A stretch of 64,000 nucleotides of DNA from Cyanoderma ruficeps (taxonomy: Eukaryota > Chordata > Aves > Passeriformes > Timaliidae): NCBI GenBank assembly GCA_008694505.1, contig VZDJ01000056.1, forward strand, positions 11,794,082-11,858,081, read 5' to 3'. How positions within the stretch are numbered: the stretch's first letter is position 1; every line of letters starts with the position of its first letter. The notes under the pieces were generated by a model. That model saw only the letters and a program-made list of their open reading frames with translations, ran no database searches and was not told the DNA's origin. Made by a program: the position numbers and the translations under genes. Positions 11,666 to 24,600 of the stretch are shown here, piece after piece.

Positions 11666-13665
11666 CCCTTTTCTTTTTTTCTTTCTTTCCGATGCCACAT
11701 TTCAAAGGATAAACTAAAGCAGCAAAGGTTCTTCATTTGCATTTTGAGTATTAGTGGGAGTGCTTGTTTTCCCGGAACACAATGTCCCACTGGAAGCAGC
11801 ACAGGTGTCTGAGAAGAACAGAGGAACCCACTCTGAGTGCAGTCAGTCCAAGGAGAAGAGGAAACTGTTGCTTCTGCATAATTCTATTATTCACTGTGCT
11901 GAATTACCCTTCATTGTGAGAGGCTGCCCAGCATCCCTGGGGGTGTAATGGTATTATCAGCTTCAAGGGACTGTAGGAATAATAGCTTACCTTACATTTA
12001 TATAACGCTTTTCATTTGCAAATGCTTTGCAAACATCAGTTCCTCTTCTGCCGACATCTGGAATGCAGATAAAGGTTATTGGATCTATAAAGCAGCGGAG
12101 GAAGAAAGAGGGAAATGTTGAGCCTTATTTAATATTAAATATAATGTGCACAATCTCAGATCTGCTGTTATTTCTCAGAGCTATTCATGTCCAAGATCAG
12201 GTTTTATGTCACAGTGCAAGGCTGAGATCAATGATGATTCAGCAGCAGAGTTCCAAAAGCGCCCAAGTGTCTGTGGAATCACATGGAATTTCTCCCACCG
12301 CCAGTGTACAAATCCCTTTGAAGAAGGGGATGTAACTATTGCCACAGTTGTTAAAAATGTATGTATGGCCTTCACATTAGGCACGCTGCATTTGGATTCC
12401 AGAGGCAAGCTCTGGTTGCACTCAGCAGTGCAGTACTTGCACGTGTAGCCATCAGTTCAGGGTTTGAGTTCCAAAACTCTTGGGCCTCTCTGTCTCTCCG
12501 ATGTGCTGAGTGATCCCTGGGAAGCTGCTGCTCATTCCCAAGGAGCAGGTCAGGAACTCCTCAGCAGTGCCTTGGCTGAAGGGGTGATGTGAAGGGCTCA
12601 GCCTGTCCTGTAATCCCATCCTGTAATCCTGTCCTGTAATCCTGTCTGCGCCATTTCCCTGAGCAAACCCTCCTGGGAAGGCTGGGGGCTCTGCTGGGTC
12701 ACAGAGCTCTGGGATTGCCAAGCTCTGGTCAATAAAATGTCTGGAGCACTTCCCGAGGGGAGAACAGGGCTCAGGGCTGCGGTGCCCAATGCCCGGCCAC
12801 GTTTCTGAGCAGCTCCCGTGGTGAAGAGAGGAATGTTTTAATCACGTTAAATTCCGAGATATTACAAATTAATAACGCCCCTATTTTGTGAGCTGGCTTC
12901 TGGGCACTTGGGAATTCCTGTGTTCTGAAAAAGACACTTTTGTGATATAGATATTTATGTGTATATATGTGGTGTGCCCTTTCACAAGGTCCTGTAGGGA
13001 CAGGACAAAGGGGAATGGCCTGAAGCTGATGGAGGCAAAGATTTAGAGTTTTTGTTGTCTTTTCTGACTCACTGAGAGTTGGTGGCTTTTCCTTGTTTAA
13101 GCACAAAAGAGGAGGGGACTTTTCTCAGCACTTTGTAAAGTAAACTTCAAATATTTTCTTTAGTTCTTTATGGGTTGTTTTCTTTTTGAGTTGCCTGGTG
13201 AGAAGATGCAAATGTGGCACGTACAAAAGATCTTCCATTTCAATTTAATTGCTGAACATTTTCTCTACAGTGCAGCCATTATCTGTTTGGCTTTTATTAC
13301 CTTCTCCAGCAACTTCCACCAGTGAGTCAGCGAGTCCATAACAGCAGCAGGAATTACATCCCTGCCTGTCCCCTGGGTGTGCTCCTGGATCTGTGCTCAG
13401 CCTGTCCACGGAGCTGATGGAGAGCTTTAAGCACCATAAAAGGGGATGTTAGAAATAGGATTTTAAAATATTTTTTACTATTATTTCGAAGAAAATATAA
13501 AACTCTTTTAGGCGTTCTGAAAGTGGGAGTGAAGGGTTTGGTGTCTCTACAGAACAAAAATTCCTCCAGCTCCACTGAGGGTTCCTGGCTGGGGGAAGCA
13601 GGAGTGAAATGCCTGAATTCTGCACCCAGCTGGGAAATCCAGGGATTTAAATATCGGATTTAAAT
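11666..13665. other. Single-copy noncoding stretch with possible ancient repeat
   Basis: Mostly unrecognised. Around 11985-12045 the bases 'catttatataacgcttttca' and 'aatgctttgcaaacatcag' resemble an old amniote interspersed repeat motif, but I cannot name it with confidence. A minus-strand splice-like pair brackets 11991-12084 (see findings). A 13-bp triplicate lies at 12607-12648. Nothing else stands out. Confidence 0.5.
12607..12648. repeat. 13-bp tandem repeat, three copies
   Basis: The unit cctgtaatcctgt starts at 12607, 12620 and 12633 with one variable position pair (cat against tgt). It is short and of no known function. Confidence 0.85.
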
Positions 13666-13748
13666 ATCACAGAATATCCTGAGCTGGAAGGGACCATCAG
13701 GGATCACCCAATTCCCTCTCCTGGCCCTGCACAGGACACCCCAAACAC
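13666..13748 (-). mobile_element. CR1 LINE fragment, 3' end, minus strand
   Basis: The plus strand begins 'atcacagaatatcctgagct', continues 'ggaagggaccatcagggatc' and ends 'ctggccctgcacaggacacc', the reverse complement of a CR1 3' end. About 80 bases remain. Confidence 0.85.
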
Positions 13749-14371
13749 TTGCAGCTTAAATGCACTGACATCAGCCACGAGCAATTGTCTCCATCAGAGG
13801 TTTGCTGGAAAAGAAATGTGCTCAAAAGTAACAGAAAGAAATTTCCTTGTTTTTTGGAGCAACACTTGGGCTTGGTCCTGATTCTCTTTTCCTCTTTAAG
13901 CCCCAGCTTTGTTTCAGCCACAAAGAGAGACGATTTTGCTGAGATGGTTCTTCACAAACCAGTGCAGAGAGCCCTGTCGTCCTCCTGGTTTTACCTAATT
14001 AATTTATATAAATATTTCCTCTTTTACAGGTACAGAACAGGACAATTTAAATCCAGAAATCCCTCCCCTTTCTTGGCTTGGAGTTGGCTGTGTCAGCCCT
14101 CAGTTTTGAAGGGGGGGGAAAGACCCAACCCGTGGATTTTGTGCCTTTCTAAACCATTCCTTTGTGTGGTGATTTCCCATGGGAGCAGATCCTGCCTCTC
14201 CAGAGGGGTGGGAGCAGGGATTGCTGCTCCACAGGAAAAGGGAGTGGGTACCCAGTGATGATGCACAGCCCTGGGCTGGGCTGCAGTCAGTCTTTTCACA
14301 GCTTCCTTGGCAGAGTGTTGCAGTCTGGGGGAGTAGGTGATGTCTGGGGTTATAATATTATATTTAATATT
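13749..14371. other. Single-copy noncoding stretch, no gene seen
   Basis: Unrecognised sequence. A plus-strand frame of 169 codons spans 13749-14258 but shows no domain. An acceptor-like tract ends near 14030. There is no other support for transcription. Confidence 0.5.
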
Positions 14372-14505
14372 TAGGCCAGGCTGGATGGGGCTCGGAGCAT
14401 CCTGGTCTAGTGGAAGATGTCCCTGCCCATGGCAGAGGTTGGAATTAGATGCTCTTTGAAGTTCCTTCCAGCCCAAACCATTCTATGATTGATTTATTCT
14501 ATAAT
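14372..14505 (+). mobile_element. CR1 LINE fragment, 3' end
   Basis: Runs 'aggccaggctggatggggct', 'tctagtggaagatgtccctg', 'cccatggcagaggttggaat', 'tagatgctctttgaagttcc' and 'ttccagcccaaaccattcta', then 'tgattgatttattctataat'. This is a complete CR1 3' terminus with a degraded tail. Confidence 0.93.
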
Positions 14506-15848
14506 TTTCCTGTTTGCTGTTCCCACCTTCCCTTATTAAGGGAGACTGGCACAAACCCCAGTGAATTCCAGCACTAATTCATAGTTTTGTGGTGGTTTTA
14601 TTTTTCTGGCCTGTCCCTGTGCAGTTGCCAAGCACTTGGCACACCAGTGCTGGCCTTCAGGAGGTGCCCTTGGTGACAAAAGGATTCCCAGTAACTCCTG
14701 CTTGGAGCAATGTGGGGTTTTTGTGGCTGCCCAACCTCAAATACTCGTCCTTTGATCCCATAAGAATGTCCCTGATGAATAAAATGGGGTTTGGGTTTTG
14801 CTTCCCGTGGTGTTGGAATCCCCAGCTGGATTTGGGGCAGTTTGGAAGGAGTTCTTCCAGACAGGGCTGAGTTCACACAGAATTTTTCTGTGGCTCCAAC
14901 AGGTTCTGGGAGCTCTTAAATCAAACCCCAGCGACTCGCACAGCCTTGCAAGGGTTCTGTAAATTACAGCAGCACCGGGAGGAAACTCTGACTGTGGGCT
15001 TTTATCCCTGATTTATGGCCCTCCTCGGGAGAGCACAGCGAGGCCAATGACTTTCACATGCTGAGTCAAACAAGAAACAGCCCAAACTTCGAATTGTTTT
15101 GCTCTTTGGCTACTCCAGAAAACCACAGCACGTATTTTGGAGCTGTCTGGGGCTCATATATCTTCTCTGATAGATGTTATCTGGTGAGAAATGATGTTCT
15201 GACTCAATAATGACTGAAAACTCTGGGCTGAGCCCACCCTGAGCCCCTGCTCTCTGTAGGGTCATGTTTTCCTTTGCTTTACGAAGCTGCTCCCAGCTCT
15301 GATGTCCTCTCCTGGCTCCAGCAGCATCCCTGGTCCCCAGGTGCCTCCCCTGACCTTCCAAATATTTTATGGAATATAAAACATGCTCCTATAACGTAGA
15401 GCTGTTTTAGAAGGTTTATTAACATTTTATGTAGTGTACAATGTAGGGAAGTAATGGTCCAATAATTTATGTGACAAGATGTCCCTGAAAATGTTCATAT
15501 CTGTGCTGTTTTAATAAGGCACTAAAAAATACCATAACCCTGTGCTGCTCCAGCTTCTCTGGGTAACAGCCCTCAGTTATATCCCTGCTGCAGTTGGATT
15601 TAGCATCTGTATTCAATCTGTTTTGTTAAGGTTTTTAAGAAATAATCTTAATGCAATTCAATAGCAACATTAAATCACAGGGGAAGTTTGGTTTTACCCC
15701 CTCTCCCAGTGAGAAGGGCAGTAACAGAGGAGTGACAAGGACATGCTGCTGATGGCACTGACTAACACCTCTGACAAGTGTGTTTATCCAGGGGAATGAG
15801 GAAATTCACGATGAGGGGCATGTGGAGCACGTGTGTCACAAACTGGGG
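14506..15848. other. Single-copy noncoding stretch, no gene seen
   Basis: No recognisable gene or repeat. The part from about 15360 to 15680 is AT-rich and low in CpG, as expected for intronic or intergenic DNA. Confidence 0.55.
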
Positions 15849-15975
15849 GTGTCCCCAGCCCTGGGGGTGTCCAAGGAATGCCTGGAGGTGGCACTCAGTG
15901 CTCTGGGCTGGTGACAAGGTGGGGACTCCATGGTCCTGGAGGTCTTTCCCAACCTCAGTGATCCTAGGATTGTAT
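15849..15975 (+). mobile_element. CR1 LINE fragment, 3' end
   Basis: Contains 'gtccccagccctgggggtgt', 'ccaaggaatgcctggaggtg', 'gcactcagtgctctgggctg', then 'gtcctggaggtctttcccaa' and 'cctcagtgatcctaggattg'. It is similar in type to the fragment at 4520, suggesting the same CR1 subgroup. Confidence 0.82.
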
Positions 15976-16925
15976 TCAGGCTGTTTTCTCTACAAACAGA
16001 ATCAGATAATATCAAAGGTCAGCTTTTGGGCCTGCTGGTCACGTTACATTAAAAGAGTATCAAAAAAAAGTGATTGTGTTTATTTAAAAAGTCTCTTTTC
16101 GAGCATCTTCAGCGATTTGGAAGTTGTGTTATAAAGAACATTTTTCCTCAGGCAGAGATGGGTAAGTTTGTTTATTTTATGCACAGTTGGATAAGCACCT
16201 TCCACCTGGCCAGAGGAGATAAATGCAGGTGTTCTTGTCTGAAAGTCTGAACAAATTAACCATGAGAAAAGCCACGTGGAAAACTGAGGAAATAATTTTA
16301 AGTTTGTCCTTATAAATGCAGGAAACTGTGAAGGTGTATTTGACAGGGAGGTGATGAATAAATAAATGAAATGTAGTGGCTACTGATGGTGGACAACGAA
16401 ATGATTTTGGAATGCTCTGGGATTCCTTTAAGTTCCAGCTTTTTAAAAACAGTGAGGAAAACATTTTTATTATATTGTGGGGGGAGAAAAAAAGGAAGAA
16501 GCAATAGCTCTTAAGTGCTGTCAGGTGGCTTTGTGTTCAGGAATCAGTCTGGATATGTGAGACAGAAATGAGCTCTGAAGTTATGCCCATTAATGGATAT
16601 TGGCAAAATCTGCAGCAGTTTTCTATCAGTGCTAAAGGCAGAGTAAATGAAACGCCTCCAGCTCAATTAGCAATGAGAGGAGGAGTCTCCTGCACGGGCA
16701 GGGTGAGCTGGCTCTGAAGAAAGCAAAGTCATGGACTGGCCTCTTGCCTTTGGAGTTTGGCATTGTCCCACCGGGCACAGTGACCTGGCAGAGCCTCTGG
16801 TCCCGCGGGGAAGGGCCTGGACTCAAAGGGAGGGAAGCAGGAGAGAGCTGTGACTGTCTGCTGAGCCCAGGGGAGCAGACTGGCGTTTCTCTGTCTGTGA
16901 GAAAGGAGGAAACTCTCTCAGACCG
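15976..16925. other. Single-copy noncoding stretch, no gene seen
   Basis: AT-rich from about 16000 to 16640, then more GC-rich. No gene or named repeat. A minus-strand frame of 193 codons spans 16632-17213. It covers a CR1 fragment for part of its length, has no recognised domain and is not called. Confidence 0.5.
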
Positions 16926-17015
16926 GGTTGGGTTGGAAGCACCCAAAATCCCACCCAGAGCCACCCCTGCTGTGGCAGGGACACCTTCCACTGTCCCAGG
17001 CTGCTCCAACCCGGA
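16926..17015 (-). mobile_element. CR1 LINE fragment, minus strand
   Basis: The plus strand reads 'gttgggttggaagcacccaa', 'aatcccacccagagccaccc', 'ctgctgtggcagggacacct' and 'tccactgtcccaggctgctc', the reverse complement of a CR1 3' segment. Similarity fades after about 17015. Confidence 0.8.
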
Positions 17016-18549
17016 TCCTGCTTCACCTGCTGGCCAGGGCTGCAGGCAGGGATGAGCATCCATCCCCTCGTGCTGCTCACGCCTGCCCGTGAGATGGAAA
17101 TGTCCTTGGGATGGGGGAGAGCCCCTCCAGACCTGTGCTGCCCTCCTGCTCCTCAGAGACCTGTCTGAGGCCACGGGGAGGCCAGCAGGGAAACCTCTTC
17201 CCATCTCCCACATTTGTCATCTTCATCCTCGGATTTCCTGAGAGCTGCTTCCCAGTGCCAAAGGGCAGGGCTGGGTGGGAGATTGGGCAGGAATCGTTCT
17301 TTGGGAGGGAGGTTATTACTGGATTATTGATGATATTCTTCCCTTTATTTCAACCCTGACATTGGCCATAAAGAAAAGCCCGAATCAATGATTTGAAATG
17401 ACTCTGAAATGCCTGCAGAGTGTCTGTGAGGATGTTTCTGAGACCCTTTTCGTGGGCATTAATGAGATGTCCTAACCACTAATGAAGTGTGTTTTTCCAG
17501 AAGACATCACAGCAAAAAAGCAGCTTGGTGTGGTGAATATCATCTCTGTTGAAGCACTGGAAAGCTTAACGTGTTTAAAAGCGTGCAGCAATTTAAAATC
17601 CAGTTACCAATTAATCAAACAACATCAGCTTTGCCTCATTTCAGTCCTGGAACAAGCACTAAACTGTGGATTTTAAACAAATGCGAGCACACGCCTGCAG
17701 CAGGTAATGTCCAACCTGGACGTGTGTTCTTTGGCTCCATAAAACTTTCCTATTTTCCACCTGGCTGTTGTTTTTATTGGAACTCTCCCAGTTTGAGTTG
17801 GCTGGCTCCGGAAGGGGGGCTGATTGATTTTTATGCTAATCCTAGGTGAAAAGCAGCTGTTGTAGCCACGGCTCGCACTCCGCTAATCCAGCTCATCAGG
17901 GCTGTAAACAGGCAGATAAAGCCGGGGGATTTCAGCCTCTAAGGTGCTTAATCCCTGCGATCTGGGGGCTTTCCCTGCTCCTCACCCGAGCGGGGATTTA
18001 TTCGCACCACGGGCCGGGCTGGGGCTCTGCTCGCTGTCCCGGTGCTGATGGAGGATGGGGAGAAAGGATGGAAGAGTTTTCCCAGGCCAGCTCTTCCCAA
18101 GGAGGAGAGTTCCCGTGGGATGGGAGGGCAGCGCCCTGTCCTTTGTTCCCTGGTACCGCTGTTGGGTTCCTGCTTTTCTGTCATTCCTTCCCGTCCCTGT
18201 TTCCCCAGCCAGCGCAGAGCGGTGCTGTAACGAGGGAGGGATTTACAGCCCGCTCTAAATTTGATTTGTTCTCACAAACGTTGTACAAAAAGGAGCTTGT
18301 TCTTTTATTAAACACTCCCAGCCCGAGGGCACGGTTTATACAACATCATTACACCTGGTAGGAATGAGTCAATCCTGTTCCCTTTCAAATGATGGATGGC
18401 AGGGGGGTGTATCCAGGAGAAAAGGGTCGAAATGTTCATTCTTCCATCAGCTAATGATCACCAGTGGATTTTAATATATTTGTTTTTATATAGATGTATA
18501 TATATGTATATAACATTTTTGGTTGAATAGTGGATTGGGCCCTGATTAA
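17016..18549. other. Single-copy noncoding stretch, no gene seen
   Basis: No recognisable gene. The part from about 17850 to 18240 has a raised CpG count. The part from 17390 to 17720 is AT-rich and non-repetitive. A short AT-alternating run (tatatatgtatata type) lies at about 18478-18512. Confidence 0.5.
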
Positions 18550-18648
18550 CCTGTTCTAGTGGAACATTTCCTGAGCATGGAACTGGGCTGGAACTAAATG
18601 GGTCTTTAAGGCTTCTTCCAGTCCAACCCTTCCTGTGATTCCATGATT
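18550..18648 (+). mobile_element. CR1 LINE fragment, 3' end
   Basis: Runs 'ctgttctagtggaacatttc', 'ctgagcatggaactgggctg', 'gaactaaatgggtctttaag', 'gcttcttccagtccaaccct' and 'tcctgtgattccatgatttt'. About 100 bases of a CR1 3' terminus. Confidence 0.9.
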
Positions 18649-21600
18649 TTCTGTGTACAAGACTCAGGGATGTATCCCCACGCCCCCTCCTCTCCCCTCC
18701 CCTTAATTCCCTCTGCATTCACTCAACTCCTCTGAACTGCCGCACACAACACCGAACGCAGAATTAACTTCTTTCAGTGCCTGTAACAGAATTAAGCCCC
18801 ATCTTAAGCAGGGCAGCCTTCAGTTATTAATCCTCCCATGAGCGACTATAATTATTTTTGCCAGCGCTAATTTCATTTGCATACGTATTGTGAAGTTGCA
18901 GATCACAGGGAGGCAAGGGGGGCTTGGGGGTTTTGCTGAATGAAGCAGCGCTGTCAAGGCACAGGGACTGGGGGGAGCAAAGTGCTGGTTTAAAGGAGGG
19001 GAAAAGCTGCGATGCGCTGCCACAAAAATGCAAATTAACCACTCGGAGCGTCTCTGATCTCTGTGTTTGGGAGAGGATTCCTGGGAGAGGCGGGTGTCCC
19101 ACATCTGTCAGGAGTGACGGAATTTGTCAGTGAAGGTGACAAGGTGGTGGGCCTGGACAAACACAGCTCAGTGTCTGCCTTCAAACCCAGTGAAAAGAAC
19201 CACAAAGAGCTCCAATTAAAGATGGGAAATCGGTTTTGTTGGAATTTGCCTCTCGTGGTGTGTGCTCGGAGTTCTGAGGTGATGCCAACACCCGACTGTT
19301 GGACACAGGACAGGAACAAAATTCCATTCGGGCCCGTGGATGTGCCACAATTTCTTCCTTCACAAATTGTTAGGAAGCTTCAATCTGTGTCACTGTGCTC
19401 TGTTTTGCAGGTTGTTGTGGCCTTGGCTGTCAGAGTGTGGGGGTGTGTTGGCGATAATTCCTGTTCCAAGCCAAAAAAAGCACTCACGTAAGTCAGCTCA
19501 GATGGTTCCTCCTTTCCCTCCTTTCTCACAACTTATTTTTGGGTGCTAAAGTTGTCGCTACCAGTTGGATGGGACCACACAGGCTTTGCATTTTCCTCGT
19601 GCTGCGGTAGGAGAGGCAATTTCCATAATTTTTTGCTGGGATTTGAATGGAAAATTATTCTGTGGGTGCTGGTGAAGGGAAGGCTTGGGAAGGACATGGG
19701 TGGGCTGATGCGTGTCCACCTTTGCCCCTGTGGGTTTCACAGTAAATAACCAGACCCTCCCTTTCCCTGGAGCCCTGGGATCCGTGGGTGTCTCTTCACT
19801 TCTTGCTGATATTTATTTTTGGCAAACAATCTCAGCGCCCAGCTCAGTTTTCTGAGCTCAGGGATGACCTCGAGCGGCTCTGAGGATCAAAAACGTGAGA
19901 AAAGAAGCTGCAAACGCAACAGTGCTCACCAAACCTCTGCAGGGCACCCCGTGAGCCCCGTGACACCGAGACACCATGAAAATATTATACAAATATCATA
20001 CAAATAGTATAAAAATAGGCATGTTAATAAGGGAGAAGTTGCCAAGAACTGGGGAGCAGCAGTATCTCAAAGCCACAGCTGGGAGTTGCACAAAGCTTTT
20101 TTCTTGCTCAACAGGCAGATTGAAATAAATTTATTTTATTAATGGAAATCTGTTTTTCCAATAAAAGAGCTCATAAGGCAGAGGGCAAGAAAAGGGAACG
20201 GTCAACTTAAGTTCTTAATGCATAGCATTTTAAACTCCTTCCTTTTTACAAATGTTTAATTCATCACTAAATATTCCTTCGTTTAGTGCTGCTGAAACCG
20301 AGTCAGAGATAAGAAATCCTCCAAGAGCTTGGTCCATGCAGCCATAAATGTTCCACGTGATTTGTGTTTAAATCTCCAGTGCTGGACAAGGCTGTACATT
20401 TAATATTGAACTCTTGATTTTCCAGGTTGTTTCCTACACTGCACAGTGGGTTTATGTGTCAGTTCTCCCACACTGGGTCTGAGTTTATCCAGGTAATTTG
20501 CTCAAGGCCAAAGGTTTAATGTCTAGAGAAGCCTTGCTATTTAATTAAATGCCTCCCCTCTACGTTGCTGCTCATAAAGTGAATTTAACATTAAAATAAA
20601 GACCACCTTATTTTTGTCCCAAGGGCTCTCAATGGTTTCTAGGGTTTGTCCTGTCACTGTGGAACCAATTAAAGCACAATTAACCCATGAGGGGTTCAAA
20701 CACTGACCCGATGTTGGGGTGGAAGCAGCTGGTGATGTGAAGGCAAAAGGGGAGAGGAGGGTCGGGCAAGGGAAATAAATGACAATAATCTTGTGCAGAA
20801 GATGTGAATGAATTTCAGGTGATGTTCACCATGACTGGGCTTGGCTCTGGGATGGGTTTCCATCTCCCAAGCAAACACCCAACAACTCTGCTGGGCCATC
20901 CTTTGTGGGTGCTTGCTGTCCCAGCTTTAATACCCCAAAGCTCTTTGCTAAGTGCGGAATTGTTCTCAGGCTGAGGAATTAATAGCAAAGTTTCCCTGAC
21001 AGAAAGAGCCAGGCATTCATCCCGCAGTAATTGTTCCCAGAACTGGCAAATACAAATTAAAGCACTTTGCTGCTGCATTTCTTTCTTCTGTGAAGGTCTT
21101 TATTTATAACATTCGCTGTTTAGGTTTGAAATCTCAGCCCTGTATATAGTTACACACAAATTACACACGGAAACAAAATGTGGCTGGAGACAAGAATGAA
21201 CGTTATCACCAGGAGAATCGATTGTTTTCAGAAATACATCCAGACCTGCCCCGTTTTCTTGTGTAAAAACTGATTTTTGCTCCTCAGGACCTTTGTCAGA
21301 CGAAGTAAAGAGATGTTCTGGTATTAACTCTTTTGTGCTGAGGGTTCTTTCCCTGCTCTTCAGGGAAGGAAGATGCACCCCGAGCATCTCCAGAGAGCGC
21401 CCAGGGCCAGCGCTGGCGTGTGGAGCACCATCCTCAGCGCCTGAAGAGGCCACAGGGACACTCTCACCACTAATAAAGGGTTCTTTGGAAACCTCTCCAG
21501 CACAGCTGAAGTGCAAAAATTACTTCAAGTGCTCACAAACTCCACTTAGGGGGCTCAGCTGAGACCGAGAGCTCCCGGTTTCTCTGCAGCAAGTGGGAGC

Positions 21601-24600
21601 TCTTCGATCCCACCACTTTTAATGGCTTCAGAGTGAAAGGAAAGTTATTTGAAAGTGGCCAAAAACATTTTCACCAGTGAAAAACTTCCTCCCAAGGTCT
21701 AATTCGTGGTTTGAATGAGCTCTCCAGACCAGAGCTCGTTGAGGTGTGTGAGGGGAGAGGGGAGCAGCTTTGAAGGGGGAATGGCTGAGCTTTGGCAGCA
21801 AATCTGGTTTTGCTGTTGCCTTCTGTTTACCTTCAGCGTGTGCTGTTATGTAATGGAAATAGAAAGATACATCTGAAGGCAGCATATATTAAAAGTAACA
21901 ATGCATTCAAATAATACCAGATGAACACTGTGCAGCAGAAAATCCCTGAGCCAGGGACTGAGCCGCTTCTGCCGAGGTTAAAGCTGAGCAACTGACAGGA
22001 GTTCAACATTTTCATTTTTTGTTCCTCAATGGCCAAGGCATTTGTTTAATTCTGGACCTGAACTAACAATTAAATGAGCTTTTCTAGTTTTGGCAGGAGT
22101 CAGTTTTTCAGGCCATTTCAGTGAATGTGTAATTGTCTAAGAGTGCCCAAGCCTGGGAAGGCTCCGGCGGTGCTAAACCACCTTTGTGCTTTCCCTGCCT
22201 GGGGATGTGGCGGCAGCAGAGAGAGCCTGTCTGCCCTGCTCGGGCTGATGTAACCGGGAGCCTGAATTTATCCACACCCAGCCGACACCCACACCCCGCT
22301 CTTCCCTTCCACTCTGTTATTCCCGTCTGTTTCTGAGGGGAGGAAAAGCAAATCAGCTGCTGGGTGGGGTTTGTTGCTGTTTGTTCAGCAGAGAGCAGGC
22401 TCTGCTTCCTCCAGGTGCAACATCCATCTACCAGAGCAGATTTATTTTCTTTTTTTAACGTTTAGAATTTGCTGTGGGGTTTAGAGGGGTTTCATCCCTG
22501 GATGCTGTAGGGGTGGGAGCAGGACCTGCACAGGAGTTTCATCATCCCCTGCTGGAAATTCTTTATGGATCTCCAGGTTTAGGTGCACATGAATCGGTCA
22601 CATCTGGACATGTCACCTTCACCTGCTCAGGACTGAGGGGTTTTAATGGGTCATGGGTTAACAAAACCACAAAAAACCCCAAAATTAAGAGATTTCCAGG
22701 GCCCAGGGTGGCCCTGCAGCACCTAGCCCTGTCCCCTGCACAACCTCAACCTGGGGAGAGCAAATCTGAGGAGAGAATTGGGAACATCTCGCTGGAATCC
22801 CTCTCTGCTGATGCCCAAATTTGCAGCACAGGGAAAATCACAGCCTTTATGCAGCACTGAAAAAAAAAAAAATAAGCAAAACTTTATGTTCTTAAACTGC
22901 TAAAAAGTAAGAGCTGAAAATCCTGGAAATCCTTCAACCACTTCAAAAATCCAGGATTCCATTTCTGTATTTTTGTGATTGTCGCTGCAATTTCAGGTGC
23001 TCTCATTTCACACGTGGAAATTGGTGATGAGCAGATTAAGGGATTTCCGACCACCTGTGGAGTTATTAGAAAGAGCAGATGCTGCTAACGCTGGGAAGAG
23101 AATTCTAGCGTGGAACTCAGACTTCTTTCATTTGCACATTCTGAGAAATGGAATATATGTGACTCCTAATGATCTAAGTTATTAGGAAAAGAAAGCTTTA
23201 AAGGAACTGGCCCCAAGACTGTGTCCTATTAATTCGAAACGTAAAATAATTTCTCTGATGACAATGAAAAACTGCACAGTAATTACAGTGGCCCAAGAGA
23301 AGAAATTACTGTGCAGTCTCAAGTTATCAAACAACTCCAACCTTTTTTAATATCACAGCAATGCTTAGGCTTCATGCAAGAAAAGCAAAATACCCCAAGG
23401 TAGTCTAATTTCATCTCCCAGCAAACAGAAATCCTTTTTCTGTGGATGCAAATTACATTTTTATTACAGCAAAGAGCAATGTGTGCTTTATTTTTTTTAA
23501 TTTTTTTTTTCCTTTCAGCTCATTGGAAACACAGCTGATGTAATTGGACAATTGATGTAACTGCAAATGCAATTGCAGTAATTGCACATGCAAATGAGGG
23601 ATTGTTCTCAGGGCTATAAAACTTCTGGGAGCAGGTACATTGTGCATTGCCTGCCTCATAATTGTATGGGTATTTTGCACCGAGGCTTTTATCCAGCTCC
23701 CACCTCCTTATTTATTTGGGAGCGGCTCCGTTCCCTAAATATGAAATATCCTTTACCCAGCAAGCAATAAAAATAATGGGTTCCCCATAATACTCAGGGC
23801 TGGGAAGGCATTATTTCTAAACTGTGGTGCCTTTTACTTTATGGAGAGTGAAATAAACACTTACTGGAGAGAAAACCTCATTTAAGCTCCACAGTCGCCG
23901 GGCCCATCCGGAATATTTGCTGGATCTGAGGGCAGTGGGAAGGGAACGTGGCAGGCAGGAGTTTATGATGGTTTTTTTTAAAAACCTGTTGTTGCTAATG
24001 ATAACATTTTAAATGTAATAACTTCTCCTCTGCCTCCTTATCTTTCCAGTTTCCTTGGCATCAGGAGCTGCTCTGTGGTAAAATCCTCGTTTGTGTGCCA
24101 GGAAAAGCCACGAGTTTGTGCAGCCCAAGAGTTTCACAGCTCTGCATCCACTGCTGGAGTTCAGCAGGGAGCTGTGCACACTCAGCTCATTCCTTGGGCT
24201 TGGACAATACATTAAAATATATATTAAAAATACCTCTTTTCCTTGTTTTTCCCTCCTTTCCTCCACCCCTGACTGCAGTGGAGGCATCAGCAGAATGCTC
24301 CAACAGCAGCAGGCTTTAAGGGAACTGGTAGAGCCAGATCCAGGTAAAATGAGCTGAATACATTGAATTTATGACTTTTATTGTCTTCTATTCCAGAGTA
24401 GGACTGTACACAAATTCCATATCTGCTAGGAAAGCAAACCTTGAATTTATGAGGCAAAAAGCTCCTCAGGCTGGGATGTCATTGTTGGTGAAAGCCAATG
24501 GCACTGCAGGAATAAAATAAAAATCCCCGACATTTGAGAGGGTCAGGCGGGTTTCTGCTGTGGACAGAAACATCCAGGTGTGTGTGGCAGGAAGGGAAAA

